Shown piece after piece: positions 51,660 to 59,898 of a stretch of DNA of 64,000 nt. The position numbers and the translations under genes were made by a program. Positions within the stretch are counted from its first letter, which is position 1. Each line of letters opens with the position of its first letter. Under the pieces are notes generated by a model. That model was not told where the DNA came from. It saw nothing but the letters and a program-made list of their open reading frames with translations, and searched no databases. The stretch covers positions 1 through 64,000 of the forward strand of contig JAWAFC010000006.1 in NCBI GenBank assembly GCA_038890815.1, in the 5' to 3' direction. Source of the stretch: JAWAFC01 sp038890815 (GTDB taxonomy: Archaea > Micrarchaeota > Micrarchaeia > Burarchaeales > JACRGF01).

Positions 51660-53324
51660 ATGCCAAACGTGGTGGCATTTCTCGCTCTGCTCGCGCTCGC
51701 ATCCGCTGTCGCCGCATCGTGCCCGAGCGCGCGCAATGCCATGTGGGTGCCGGCCGTGAGCGATGAGGGCAGAGGTCTGATGCTGCTCGTGGAAAGCGAG
51801 GTGAGGGAAGGGCGCGGGCTTGTCTATATGGCCACAACGCCGCTGGCCGGCCTGCTCACCCAGCAGAGCGAGAACACCGCAGTCAAGGTGGCGTTCAGGG
51901 AAGCGGGCAGGAACCGCAGCGCCTGCGATGTGCTATTCAGAATTGAGGATACGGGGGTGGCCAGGAGCGTGGATGGCCCGAGCGCCGGCGCGGCCATGGC
52001 CGTGCTCACGCTGGCCGGCCTGCTCAACCGAAGCGTGCAGGATGACATCACCATAACCGGCAGGATTACCGAGGATGGGCGGATTGCGAGCGTGGGAGGG
52101 CTGCTCGCCAAAGCCGCCGCGGCCGAGGCGAAAGGGATGAGAGCGCTCATCGTGCCCGAAGCCATGGATAGCGAGGCGAAAGTTGAGCTGCTCGCCTTTT
52201 CCTTAAGAAAGGGGCTCGCGATAGTAGAGGTGGGCGATGTGAGGGAGGCTGCCGAAATCGCTTTCGCGCCCCCGAAGAAGATTGAAACGAGGCTCGAGCT
52301 CGGAGTGAGGCAAACCCCCTCGCTTCGGCCACTGCCCGAGCCGGCTGGCGGGGCGGAAAAATTCGCCGAAGTAGTGAGAGAGATGGTGAGGGAGCTCGAG
52401 GCGGAAGCCGGCAATGCGAAGGTAGCCGGAGAGCATTTCTTGGGGGAGGCCGAATTCGCGCGGAGCATGGCCGCCTCAAACTATTATTATACTGCGGGCA
52501 ATGCCGCGTTTCTCGCCGGCATCCACCTCGCCCTGCTGCAGCAGAGCGCGAGTGTGGACAGCCAAGGCTTGGCCCGCAGGCTAGCCGAGGTGCGCAACTG
52601 TTCGCAGAAGATAGCGTGGAGAAAGCCCACGGCCGAGAATTTTGAGTTGCTTGCGGCCGCGCAGCTCAGGGCAGGCTGGAGTGAGAGGAAGGCGAGGGAG
52701 GCCGGTGAGGCGCTGAGAGAGGACAACGAGGCGAGTCTGCTGCGCGCGCTCAAGGACACGCTGTATGCTGAGGGATGGTGCCGTACTGCCCAGAGGCTGA
52801 ATGAGAGGGCGAGCGAGAGCGGCAGAGCGCTGCACACAGAGGGGTGGAAGGAGATGGCTGAGATGGCGATTGCCGAGGCCGAGGCTGCGCTTGGCCAGGC
52901 GGAAGGGTTTGAGGAGGAGCGATGGCATCTCGAGAGCGCGCGCGAGCTGCATGCGCGCGGGGAATACGCCGCTGCCATCATCGATGCGCTGTATGCCAAA
53001 ACCTCGGCGCTCGCGACCGAAGAGGCCAAACTGAACGCGGGAAAACTCAGGGAGGTGGCTGGCCGGGCACTCCTCCACAACGCGAGCAGCCTGCTGGCTG
53101 GCATATATAGCGCGCACGCCTATTACTATTATCAGCTGGGCGATGAGCGCAGCGCGCTGAGCGCGCTCTGGCTGGCGCGGTATGCGCGTGCGCTTGAGGA
53201 GGCCGCTGCGAGAATGAAGGGGACCGTGCCGCAGGAGGAGGTGCTTGGCAAGGCGCTCGCGCTCGGAGCAGCGATTTTCCTGCTCGTGCTCGTGCTGGCC
53301 TGGCTTGTGAGAAAAAGAGTTTAA
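51660..53324 (+). CDS. Exported, membrane-anchored Lon-like (S16) protease
   Basis: 554 residues from the ATG at 51660. Signal peptide (residues 1-19), then a Lon-type proteolytic domain without the AAA+ ATPase: catalytic Ser108 in DGPSAG and Lys151 in GGLLAK, exactly 43 residues apart as in Lon. Residues 230-520 are helical, Ala/Glu-rich and end in a membrane helix (LALGAAIFLLVLVLAWLV) with a basic tail. The protease domain is therefore outside the cell, where ATP is not available. Archaea are known to have such stand-alone exported S16 proteins. Substrate unknown; the divergent NHL protein is a candidate partner. Confidence 0.9.
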   Translation: MPNVVAFLALLALASAVAASCPSARNAMWVPAVSDEGRGLMLLVESEVREGRGLVYMATTPLAGLLTQQSENTAVKVAFREAGRNRSACDVLFRIEDTGVARSVDGPSAGAAMAVLTLAGLLNRSVQDDITITGRITEDGRIASVGGLLAKAAAAEAKGMRALIVPEAMDSEAKVELLAFSLRKGLAIVEVGDVREAAEIAFAPPKKIETRLELGVRQTPSLRPLPEPAGGAEKFAEVVREMVRELEAEAGNAKVAGEHFLGEAEFARSMAASNYYYTAGNAAFLAGIHLALLQQSASVDSQGLARRLAEVRNCSQKIAWRKPTAENFELLAAAQLRAGWSERKAREAGEALREDNEASLLRALKDTLYAEGWCRTAQRLNERASESGRALHTEGWKEMAEMAIAEAEAALGQAEGFEEERWHLESARELHARGEYAAAIIDALYAKTSALATEEAKLNAGKLREVAGRALLHNASSLLAGIYSAHAYYYYQLGDERSALSALWLARYARALEEAAARMKGTVPQEEVLGKALALGAAIFLLVLVLAWLVRKRV

Positions 53325-53331
53325 AGAATGC

Positions 53332-54612
53332 ATGAGAAACGGTGACATGGCTGGATTACTTCAGAGGATAAAGGAGAACTTCGCCAAAGAATATGCGGAC
53401 ATAGAGAGGTGCGTGCTAGCCTACTCGGGCGGGCTTGACACAACGGTGATAGCCAGCATACTGCAGGAGCTCGGCATAGAGGTCATCGCGCTGACGCTCG
53501 AAATAGGCCAGAAAGAGAACATGCGCGAGATAGCCGCCAGAGCCAGGAGTGTGGGCGTGAAGAAAATCCATACCGTGAACGCGCTCAGGGAATTTGTGGG
53601 CGACTACATCTTTCCCGCCGTGCAGGCCAACTGCCTTTATGAGGGGCTCTACCCTGAGGCCACGGCGCTCGGCAGGCCCCTCATGGTCAAGCACCTCGTT
53701 GAGGTTGCCAGAAAAGAAAGATGTCAGGCGGTCGCGCACGGCTCGACCGGCAAGGGCAATGACCAGATACGCTTTGAGAATGGCGTGAGCGCGCTCGCGC
53801 CCGAGCTCAAGGTTATCGCGCCAGTGCGCGATTGGGAGCTGTGGCGCGATGAGGAAGTGGCGTACGCGCGCGAGAGGGGCATTCCGGTCAGCACGGTGAG
53901 CAAGACCTATTCGGTGGATGAGAACATATGGGGGAGGAGCATTGAGGCAGGACCTGTGGAGCACCCCGAGCTCGAGGTGCCCGAGGATGCTTTTGCCTGG
54001 ACTGTGGCGCCCGAGCGCGCGCCCGACACGCCGACCTATGTGAAAATATTTTTCAAGAACGGTGTGCCGCAGAGCGTGGAATTCAGCGGGGGCGAGAGCG
54101 GCAAGGTGAGCGGACCCGTTGAGCTGGTGGAGGCGTTGAACAGGGTTGCGGGCAGGAATGGGGTGGGCAGGATGGACCACATGGAGGACCGCGTGATCGG
54201 GTTCAAGAGCAGGGAGGCCTATGAGGCGCCCGCCGCGGCCGTGCTGTTGCCCGCGCACAGGGAGCTGGAGAAGATGGTGCTAACCAAGGACGAGCTCGAG
54301 TTCAAGGCGGGTGCTGACCATGTCTTCAGCGAGCTCGTCTACAGGGGACAGTGGTGGACGCCCCTGAGGGAAACGCTGGCCGAGCTTGAGGCGCGGCTCA
54401 ACGAGCCTGTGAGCGGTAGCGCCACGGTGAAGCTTTTCAAGGGCAGCGCGCGCGTCGTTGCGCTGGAGAGCCCCAACGCGCTGTACTCGCTCGCGCTGGC
54501 GAGCTATGACAAAAAAACCACAACGTGGAGTCAGAAGGAGGGCGCTGCCTTCACTAAGCTATTCGGCCTGCAGAACGCCATGGCATGGCGCCTGAGAAAG
54601 GGGAGGCGCTGA
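53332..54612 (+). CDS. argG: Argininosuccinate synthase
   Basis: 426 residues. Joins citrulline and aspartate with ATP. The family signatures are intact: AYSGGLDTT near residue 30 (PP-loop) and GSTGKGNDQIRF near residue 140; YSVDENIWGRS is also conserved. Only 7 bases separate it from the Lon-like gene and 1 base from the second argG-like gene. Compared with that paralogue it is the likelier catalytic copy. No argF or argH is present in the window. Confidence 0.95.
   Translation: MRNGDMAGLLQRIKENFAKEYADIERCVLAYSGGLDTTVIASILQELGIEVIALTLEIGQKENMREIAARARSVGVKKIHTVNALREFVGDYIFPAVQANCLYEGLYPEATALGRPLMVKHLVEVARKERCQAVAHGSTGKGNDQIRFENGVSALAPELKVIAPVRDWELWRDEEVAYARERGIPVSTVSKTYSVDENIWGRSIEAGPVEHPELEVPEDAFAWTVAPERAPDTPTYVKIFFKNGVPQSVEFSGGESGKVSGPVELVEALNRVAGRNGVGRMDHMEDRVIGFKSREAYEAPAAAVLLPAHRELEKMVLTKDELEFKAGADHVFSELVYRGQWWTPLRETLAELEARLNEPVSGSATVKLFKGSARVVALESPNALYSLALASYDKKTTTWSQKEGAAFTKLFGLQNAMAWRLRKGRR
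53959..54011 (+). repeat. 53-base tract shared by the two argG genes, copy 1
   Basis: Identical to 55229-55281, encoding HPELEVPEDAFAWTVAP in both proteins. The flanking DNA differs clearly, so this points to gene conversion between the copies. Confidence 0.85.
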
Positions 54613-54613
54613 C

Positions 54614-55876
54614 GTGGATGCCGACAAGCTGAGAAGGATAAGGGAGGAATTTGCCCGCGAACACGCCGATGTGAAGAGGGCTGTTGTGGCATTTACGGGC
54701 GGGCTCGACACAACGGTGGCTGTGGCGCTGCTTCAGGAGATGGGCGTCAAGGTCATCACGGTCACGCTGGATATCGGACAGACGCGCGACCTGCGCGATG
54801 TGGCAAAAAAAGCCGAGGCCATGGGTGTGGAAAGACACTACACGATTTTCGCGCGCGACGAGTTCATCAACGAATATGTGGCAAGGGCGATAAAGGCGAA
54901 TTGCCTTTGGGAGGGCGAGCTGAACAGCGAGGGCCTGTCAAGGCCCCTGCTGTGCAAATACCTCGCCGAGGTAGCCGAGAAGGAGGGCGCGCAGGCAGTG
55001 GTGCACGGCAGCACGGGCATAGGCAACGACCAGATCCGCTTCGATGCCAGCCTCCGGGCCATTGCGCCCCACCTCAAAGTCCTCGCGCCTATCAGGGACT
55101 GGGACTTGAAGAGGGAGGAGGAGCTCGCCTATGCTAAAGAGAGGAAGCTCGCCAAGCTTAAGGAAAAGCCGAGACCGTATTCAACCGATGAAAACATCTG
55201 GGGCAGGAGCATAAAAAGCGGGCCGCTCGAGCACCCCGAGCTCGAGGTGCCCGAGGATGCTTTTGCCTGGACTGTGGCGCCGGAGAAAGCGCCGCCCAAG
55301 CCCCAGTTCATCGAGCTCTCCTTCCACATGGGCATCCCGCGCGTGCTGCGTGTGCTGGATGAGAAAAAGAGGGTGGTTGAAGAAACCGGCAATGTCATCG
55401 AGAGGCTCAACAAGCTCGCCGGCGCGCACGGCGTGGGCAGGATGGACCACATGGAGGACAAGGCTGTCGGCCTCAAGATCAGGGAAGTGTATGAAGCGCC
55501 CGCTGCCTACTGCATCATCACCGCGCACAAGGAGCTCGAGAAGCTCGTGCTGACAAAGAGGGAACTCGACACAAAGGCAGGCATCGACTATACCTGGAAC
55601 AGGCTCGTGGACGAGGGCGCGTGGTACACCCCACTGAGGGAGGCGCTCGATGCCTTTATCGACAAGACGCAGGAGAGGGTGAGCGGCAGCGTGATGCTCA
55701 AGCTTTTCAAGGGCAATGCAAGCGTTGTGGCGAAGAAAAGCAAGTACGCGCTGTACGACGCCTTCCTTTCCTCGGCGACTGCCGAGGGGATATTCAGCAG
55801 GCGTGATGCGCGCGCGTTCGCAAAGCTGTACGGCCTGCAGGACATCATCGCATATTGGATCAGGAAAAGCGCGTAA
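54614..55876 (+). CDS. Argininosuccinate synthase paralogue with altered motifs
   Basis: 420 residues, homologous over its whole length to the preceding argG. The PP-loop reads AFTGGLDTT (A26), with Thr in place of the usual Ser, and the second signature GSTGIGNDQIRF has Ile136 where Lys or Arg is expected. The rest (STDENIWGRS, MDHMEDKAVGLK) is well kept, so the fold is intact. It could be a slow synthase, a regulatory or structural partner of ArgG in a mixed tetramer, or a ligase for another citrulline-like substrate. Ends the run of plus-strand genes from argJ; 43 bases then separate it from a convergent gene. Confidence 0.9.
   Translation: MDADKLRRIREEFAREHADVKRAVVAFTGGLDTTVAVALLQEMGVKVITVTLDIGQTRDLRDVAKKAEAMGVERHYTIFARDEFINEYVARAIKANCLWEGELNSEGLSRPLLCKYLAEVAEKEGAQAVVHGSTGIGNDQIRFDASLRAIAPHLKVLAPIRDWDLKREEELAYAKERKLAKLKEKPRPYSTDENIWGRSIKSGPLEHPELEVPEDAFAWTVAPEKAPPKPQFIELSFHMGIPRVLRVLDEKKRVVEETGNVIERLNKLAGAHGVGRMDHMEDKAVGLKIREVYEAPAAYCIITAHKELEKLVLTKRELDTKAGIDYTWNRLVDEGAWYTPLREALDAFIDKTQERVSGSVMLKLFKGNASVVAKKSKYALYDAFLSSATAEGIFSRRDARAFAKLYGLQDIIAYWIRKSA
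55229..55281 (+). repeat. 53-base tract shared by the two argG genes, copy 2
   Basis: Second copy of the tract at 53959-54011, 1270 bases downstream at the homologous codons. Confidence 0.85.
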
Positions 55877-55919
55877 AAGCAGCCATGCAGCGATAGGAAA
55901 AAGCGTGCCCGTATCCAAA

Positions 55920-56375
55920 TTAAAGCCTGACAAAGCCCGCCTTCCTTATCTCAGCGAGCACTTTCTCGGCAAACAGCTCGAGCTCGCGCGCGCTCACGCC
56001 TTTTGCACTCGCGAGGCGAAAGGCCTCGGCCTCTGTCTTTGAGTAGTCATTGCGGAAGCGCCTGTTGAGCTCTTTCCAAGGAATGCCCTTCAGAGAGTTT
56101 GCCAGGCGCGCCTCAAACGGGAGCTGGTTTTTCAGCATGAGGAAGGCGATGGCCGGATAGCCGAGGTAGCCCTGCCACAGCGAGCCGTTGTCATCGGAGA
56201 AAATGCCACGCGCGCCATCCCACATCACGCGATAGGCGCGCTCGCCCAGCGAGGAGACCACCGTGGCTGCGTTGCCGGCAATTTTCACGCGGTTGTCGGC
56301 GATGGAGCCGAGCGCCTCGAGCACTTTCACGCGCGGTGGCACATCCCATTTTTCTCCCTTTCTCTTGATGGGCAT
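55920..56375 (-). CDS. Conserved-looking hypothetical protein
   Basis: 151 residues from the ATG at 56375, five bases after the purE stop with GTGATC in front. Starts MPIKRKGEKWDVPPRVKVLEALGSIADNRVKI (given in two readable parts: a basic start, then a helical domain). The middle has VMWDGARGIFSDDNGSLWQGYLGYP, with aromatic residues and Gly, and the C-terminal half is helical with basic patches. No membrane segment; soluble and basic, so nucleic-acid binding is possible. Last gene of the ubiA-purC-purE operon. I do not recognise the family. Confidence 0.7.
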   Translation of the reverse strand: MPIKRKGEKWDVPPRVKVLEALGSIADNRVKIAGNAATVVSSLGERAYRVMWDGARGIFSDDNGSLWQGYLGYPAIAFLMLKNQLPFEARLANSLKGIPWKELNRRFRNDYSKTEAEAFRLASAKGVSARELELFAEKVLAEIRKAGFVRL

Positions 56376-56380
56376 GCGGA

Positions 56381-56815
56381 TCACTTTTGGGATGCGCGGT
56401 AGTCGGCGAGCTTTTTTGCCAGCTGCTCGTTTGAGAGCGCGAGGATTTCGGCCGCCAACAGCGCGGCATTCTTTCCATTGTCAATGCCCACCGTGGCCAC
56501 GGGCACGCCGGCGGGCATCTGCATGGTGGAGAGCAGGGCATCAAGGCCGTCGAGCTTAACATTCACGGGCACGCCAATGACAGGCTTTGTTGTGCGGGCC
56601 GCGATGGCGCCCGGGAGGGCTGCGGAAAGGCCTGCGATGGCAATGAAAACCTTGGCATCGGCCGTTTGTGTCAGGAGCTCGAGCTTCTTCGGCTGGCGGT
56701 GGGCAGAAGCGATCTCGAGAGAATAGGAGATGCCCAAGTGCCTGAGCACCTCGATGGCCTTATCGGCAATGGGGCGGTCGGAGTCCGAGCCGAGGACGAT
56801 GAGCACATCGGGCAT
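56381..56815 (-). CDS. purE: N5-carboxyaminoimidazole ribonucleotide mutase
   Basis: 144 residues from the ATG at 56815; the frame extends to 56872 but that part overlaps the previous gene. Moves the carboxyl group on AIR-derived purine precursors (class I) or adds CO2 directly (class II). VLGSDSDRPIADKA and SAHRQPKKLELL carry the substrate-binding residues, followed by FIAIAGLSAALPGAIAARTTKPVIGVPV. The purK gene is not seen nearby. Two genes downstream of purC. Confidence 0.94.
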   Translation of the reverse strand: MPDVLIVLGSDSDRPIADKAIEVLRHLGISYSLEIASAHRQPKKLELLTQTADAKVFIAIAGLSAALPGAIAARTTKPVIGVPVNVKLDGLDALLSTMQMPAGVPVATVGIDNGKNAALLAAEILALSNEQLAKKLADYRASQK

Positions 56816-56817
56816 GG

Positions 56818-57159
56818 TTACGCCCTCTGCCTCTTCCTGTGATAGAGCCAGGCTGCTGTGAGGGCCAGCCACAGGATGATGGTGAGCGAAAGAAGTGTGG
56901 AGGCCGGGATGCCAAGCAGGAAAAGTAGGGCCGCTATGCCTGCAGTGAAGAGCGTTGAGAAAACGACGACTTCGGCGAACCGCTCGAGCGGAGCGTGGTC
57001 CTCGGGCGCGAGGGGGCGCTTTTCGAGGGAAGCCACGAGAGGTGTTGGGGTTTCCTTGGGAGATGGGCTGGGCTTGGCCTCGGGCAAGCTGGGAACGACT
57101 GCCACAGGCGCGCGCCTCGGCGGCTTTGCGCGGGTTGGCCTCGTTTTCTTCTTCGGCAA
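56818..57159 (-). CDS. Small membrane protein
   Basis: 113 residues from a TTG whose position, two bases after the purC stop (TGATTTG), suggests reinitiation. A Lys/Arg/Pro-rich cytoplasmic N-terminus of about 65 residues (PKKKTRPTRAKPPRR) precedes two membrane helices (FAEVVVFSTLFTAGIAALLFLL and ASTLLSLTIILWLALTAAWLY, about 63-108) and a short basic tail. No family recognised. It lies between purC and purE, separated by 1 and 2 bases, so it is certainly co-transcribed. Confidence 0.65.
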   Translation of the reverse strand: MPKKKTRPTRAKPPRRAPVAVVPSLPEAKPSPSPKETPTPLVASLEKRPLAPEDHAPLERFAEVVVFSTLFTAGIAALLFLLGIPASTLLSLTIILWLALTAAWLYHRKRQRA

Positions 57160-57160
57160 A

Positions 57161-58048
57161 TCAATCCCTCTCGAATTTCTTTCCGGTCAGTCTCTCATAG
57201 GCTTCGATATATCTGTTGGTGGTGCCTTCAATAATGTTTCGGGGCAGCCTTGGGGCTGGCGGGGACTTGTCCCAGCCAATGCTGAGCACATAGTCGCGCA
57301 CGAACTGCTTGTCAAAAGAGGGCTGGGGTCCGCCGGGCCGATAGCTGTCGGCTGGCCAGAAGCGCGAGGAGTCTGGCGTGAGCAGCTCGTCGATGAGGAT
57401 GAGCTTCTCGCCGAGCAGTCCGAACTCGAATTTTGTATCCGAGATGATGATGCCGCGCTTGAGCGCATAGTCCGCGGCAAAGTTGTAGAGACGCAGGGAG
57501 AGCTCGCGCAGGCGCGTGGCGGTCTCCTCGCCGACAAGGCGGGCGGCCTCGGCAAACGAGATGTTCATGTCATGGCCCGTTGTGGCCTTTGTGGCGGGCG
57601 TGAAGAGTGGTTCGGGAAGCTTTGAGCTCTCAAGCAGTCCAGGGGGCAGCGGTATGCCGCAGATGCTCTGGGTTTTTCTGTACTCGTTCCAGCCCGAGCC
57701 TGCCAGATAGCCGCGCACCACACACTCGATGGGGAGGGGCCTCGCCTTTCTGACTATCATGAAGCGGCGGCTGAGAAGGGAGGCGTGCTGCGAGAGCGAG
57801 GCGGGCAGGCGTGTTGACAGCACGTGATTTGGGACGATGTGTTTGGTTTTGTTGAACCAGAAAAGGGAGAGCTGGTTGAGCACGATGCCCTTGTAGGGGA
57901 TGGGGTCCGGAAAGACGACATCGAAAGCGGAGAGGCGATCGGTGGTGACCATGAGGAGTTTGTCACCGAGGTCGTATGTATCGCGCACCTTACCTCGCGA
58001 GAAGAGAGGCAGGGGCAGGGAGGTTTGATATACTGGCTGGTAGGGCAA
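57161..58048 (-). CDS. purC: Phosphoribosylaminoimidazole-succinocarboxamide synthase
   Basis: 295 residues from a TTG at 58048 with GGTGAT three bases upstream; an ATG at 58081 would overlap ubiA by 29 bases and adds a Cys/Ser-rich stretch without conservation. Joins CAIR and aspartate with ATP. FSRGKVRDTYDLGDKLLMVTTDR (ATP site), SAFDVVFPDPIPYKG, RKARPLPIECVVRGYLAGSGW and LILIDELLTPDSSR are the family blocks. Together with purE it covers two successive steps of purine synthesis. Confidence 0.95.
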   Translation of the reverse strand: MPYQPVYQTSLPLPLFSRGKVRDTYDLGDKLLMVTTDRLSAFDVVFPDPIPYKGIVLNQLSLFWFNKTKHIVPNHVLSTRLPASLSQHASLLSRRFMIVRKARPLPIECVVRGYLAGSGWNEYRKTQSICGIPLPPGLLESSKLPEPLFTPATKATTGHDMNISFAEAARLVGEETATRLRELSLRLYNFAADYALKRGIIISDTKFEFGLLGEKLILIDELLTPDSSRFWPADSYRPGGPQPSFDKQFVRDYVLSIGWDKSPPAPRLPRNIIEGTTNRYIEAYERLTGKKFERD

Positions 58049-58052
58049 GGCA

Positions 58053-58943
58053 TCACCGCAGGAAGATGGGAAAGGCTGCACCGAAAAGGAATGCCATGAT
58101 GCCGAGCGCCAGCGCGCCCAAGCTGAGCTTTCTGGAGCGCTCCAGCGCGCGCGCCCTTGGGCGCTGTAGAAGCGTTATCGAGGAGAAGGCGAGCATGACA
58201 TCACAGGCGAGGATGAGCATAAGATAGGTGAGGTTGCCAGTGAAAGGGGGGATAGAAAAAAATGGGGCGAAGGAAAGCAGAATGGCAAGCCAATAGAGTG
58301 TGATGGCGGCTATGAGCGAGTTCCTGATTCCGATGAGCATGGGGAGCGTGGTGGCCTTGCGCGCACGGCGGTCTCCCTCAACATCTTGAACTGTTTTGGC
58401 GATCTCGCGGCCCAGACCAGCAATGAACGCCAGCGCGCTAGCCGCGAGGGCGGGCGGGGAAAGAGAGGATGGTGTGACGGCTATGTTCCCAAAAACCATG
58501 GCGATGGCCATGCTGGCGGCGATGAAGAGATTCCCGAGGAGGGGAAGGCTCTTGAGCGCGGCTGAGTAGGCGATGGCGGCCAGCGAGAAGAAGAAGGCGA
58601 TTTTGAAAGGTGTGAAATCGCCGGCAAAAAAGCTCAGGGGAACGGAGAAGGCAAGGCCGAAGAGAAAGCCGAGCAATGCGATGATGATGGCCTGTTCTGG
58701 CGAAGCGCTCCCATTTACGAGCGGACGGTCAAACCGCTTGTTCAAACGGTCGGCCTCCCTGTCAAAAAAATCATTTAGGGCGAAGGCCGCAAGGCCGATG
58801 CAGAAGGGGGGCAGGACGCTGAGGATGGCGAGCTCGGTGGCGGGGGCATGGCCCAGCGCGAGAAAGGCCCCCAGCCACGTGCCGGCAGCGAGCAGCACTG
58901 AATGCTCGATGCGTGTGAGCGTTGCGAAGGTTGTGAAGCGCAT
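58053..58943 (-). CDS. UbiA-family prenyltransferase
   Basis: 296 residues with about nine membrane helices. The two Asp-rich motifs of the family are present: NDFFDREADRLNKRFDRP at about 58-75 (NDxxDxxxD) and KTVQDVEGDRRARKATTLP at about 187-205 (DxxxD). In archaea the best-known member is digeranylgeranylglyceryl phosphate synthase, the second ether-bond enzyme of membrane lipids, and that is the likeliest role; a quinone or heme prenyltransferase cannot be excluded. First gene of an operon with purC, the small membrane protein, purE and the 151-residue gene. Confidence 0.88.
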   Translation of the reverse strand: MRFTTFATLTRIEHSVLLAAGTWLGAFLALGHAPATELAILSVLPPFCIGLAAFALNDFFDREADRLNKRFDRPLVNGSASPEQAIIIALLGFLFGLAFSVPLSFFAGDFTPFKIAFFFSLAAIAYSAALKSLPLLGNLFIAASMAIAMVFGNIAVTPSSLSPPALAASALAFIAGLGREIAKTVQDVEGDRRARKATTLPMLIGIRNSLIAAITLYWLAILLSFAPFFSIPPFTGNLTYLMLILACDVMLAFSSITLLQRPRARALERSRKLSLGALALGIMAFLFGAAFPIFLR

Positions 58944-59408
58944 TCACTGAGGTTTTGAGCGCGCATTTATTTAGCTTTGTCCGCTCACATTTGCATTCGA
59001 CAAAAGACGGATTTGAGTTCGGCGATATTAAAAAGAATAAAAGGGCGCTTTTTGGCATACGGGGAGTTATAATAGGTCAGGGGGCATTTCAAAGGAATGG
59101 TGCAATTTATTTTATAAAAAAAACATTTTGAAAGGCGAATAAAGGAAAATAAATCAAAATTAAGCGTTTTTTGGAGAAAAAAACAATTTAATAGCGAATT
59201 TGGCTTGAATAAGCTTGCATAAATCGTTTAAGTTTATATTTCGGGCAATTATAGTGGAGCATTTAGCACGCAGCGGTTTAATCTTCCCTAAAAAAAAGTT
59301 CTGAGAATTAAAATAGGCAAAAAACGATTTATACATTCTTTTTTTCCTCTAAAAAGCTTTCTGCGGGTTTATAGCGGAAATAGAGCGAAATGTTTTTAAA
59401 TAAGTTCT
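58944..59408. other. AT-rich intergenic region
   Basis: 465 bases without a gene, clearly richer in A and T than the coding DNA around it, lying between two divergent genes. It contains long A and T runs, several TATA-like boxes, and repeated motifs such as CGATTTATA/AATCGTTTAA and AATTTAG variants. The last 15 bases hold the probable TATA box of the AdoMet decarboxylase gene. No origin-recognition-box pair can be claimed by eye. I see no tRNA or convincing structured RNA. Confidence 0.6.
59393..59402 (+). promoter_or_regulatory. TATA box of the speH-like gene
   Basis: TTTTTAAATA; transcription would start near 59422, which places the ATG at 59409 outside the message and supports the start at 59457. 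Confidence 0.5.
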
Positions 59409-59456
59409 ATGTGCAAATCGAGCGAAAAGAGGGTTGGAAAGGGGGAGATTGGAGAG

Positions 59457-59870
59457 ATGTTTGGACCGCATCTGATGTTGGACCTTTATGGGTGTGATAG
59501 GAAAAAGTTGGAGGACATAAACTTCATCTATAAATTCCTTGATGAGTTGCCCTCCACCATAGGCATGACCAAAATAATGCCTCCCTATACATTTTCCTAC
59601 ACGGGAACAAAGCCCGAGGACTGGGGAATAAGCGGTATTGTGCTCATAGCCGAAAGCCATGTGAGCATACATACTTTCCCGGAGAAGGAGTACGCGAGCG
59701 TGGATGTATTCTCATGCAAGGAATTTGATACGGATGCCACTGCGGCACTCATAGCGCAGGCTTTCGGAGCAAAGAAAGTTGAGAAGAACTTCCTCATGCG
59801 CGGGAGGGAGTTCCCAAAAGACATCACGCGTGCGGCGCAGATAGTGGCAAGGCAGAGAAAGAGGATATAA
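59457..59870 (+). CDS. AdoMet decarboxylase family (SpeH; possibly arginine decarboxylase)
   Basis: 137 residues from the ATG at 59457, behind GGGGGAGATTGG and consistent with the promoter; a longer start at 59409 adds a charged tail. Self-cleaving pyruvoyl enzyme: ESHVSIHTFPE carries the Ser70 that becomes the pyruvoyl group, and VDVFSC the catalytic Cys87. The bacterial/archaeal short form normally decarboxylates S-adenosylmethionine for spermidine. In Crenarchaeota a close relative has become arginine decarboxylase, and here the gene sits 28 bases before agmatinase, so both activities must be considered. Confidence 0.92.
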   Translation: MFGPHLMLDLYGCDRKKLEDINFIYKFLDELPSTIGMTKIMPPYTFSYTGTKPEDWGISGIVLIAESHVSIHTFPEKEYASVDVFSCKEFDTDATAALIAQAFGAKKVEKNFLMRGREFPKDITRAAQIVARQRKRI

Positions 59871-59898
59871 AGTTTGCCGCGTTAATTTTGCTGAGAGC

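Noticed and set aside
58944..59408. Replication origin
   Set aside because: AT-rich, but no orc1/cdc6 gene and no clear pair of origin-recognition boxes; kept only as a gap of unknown role.
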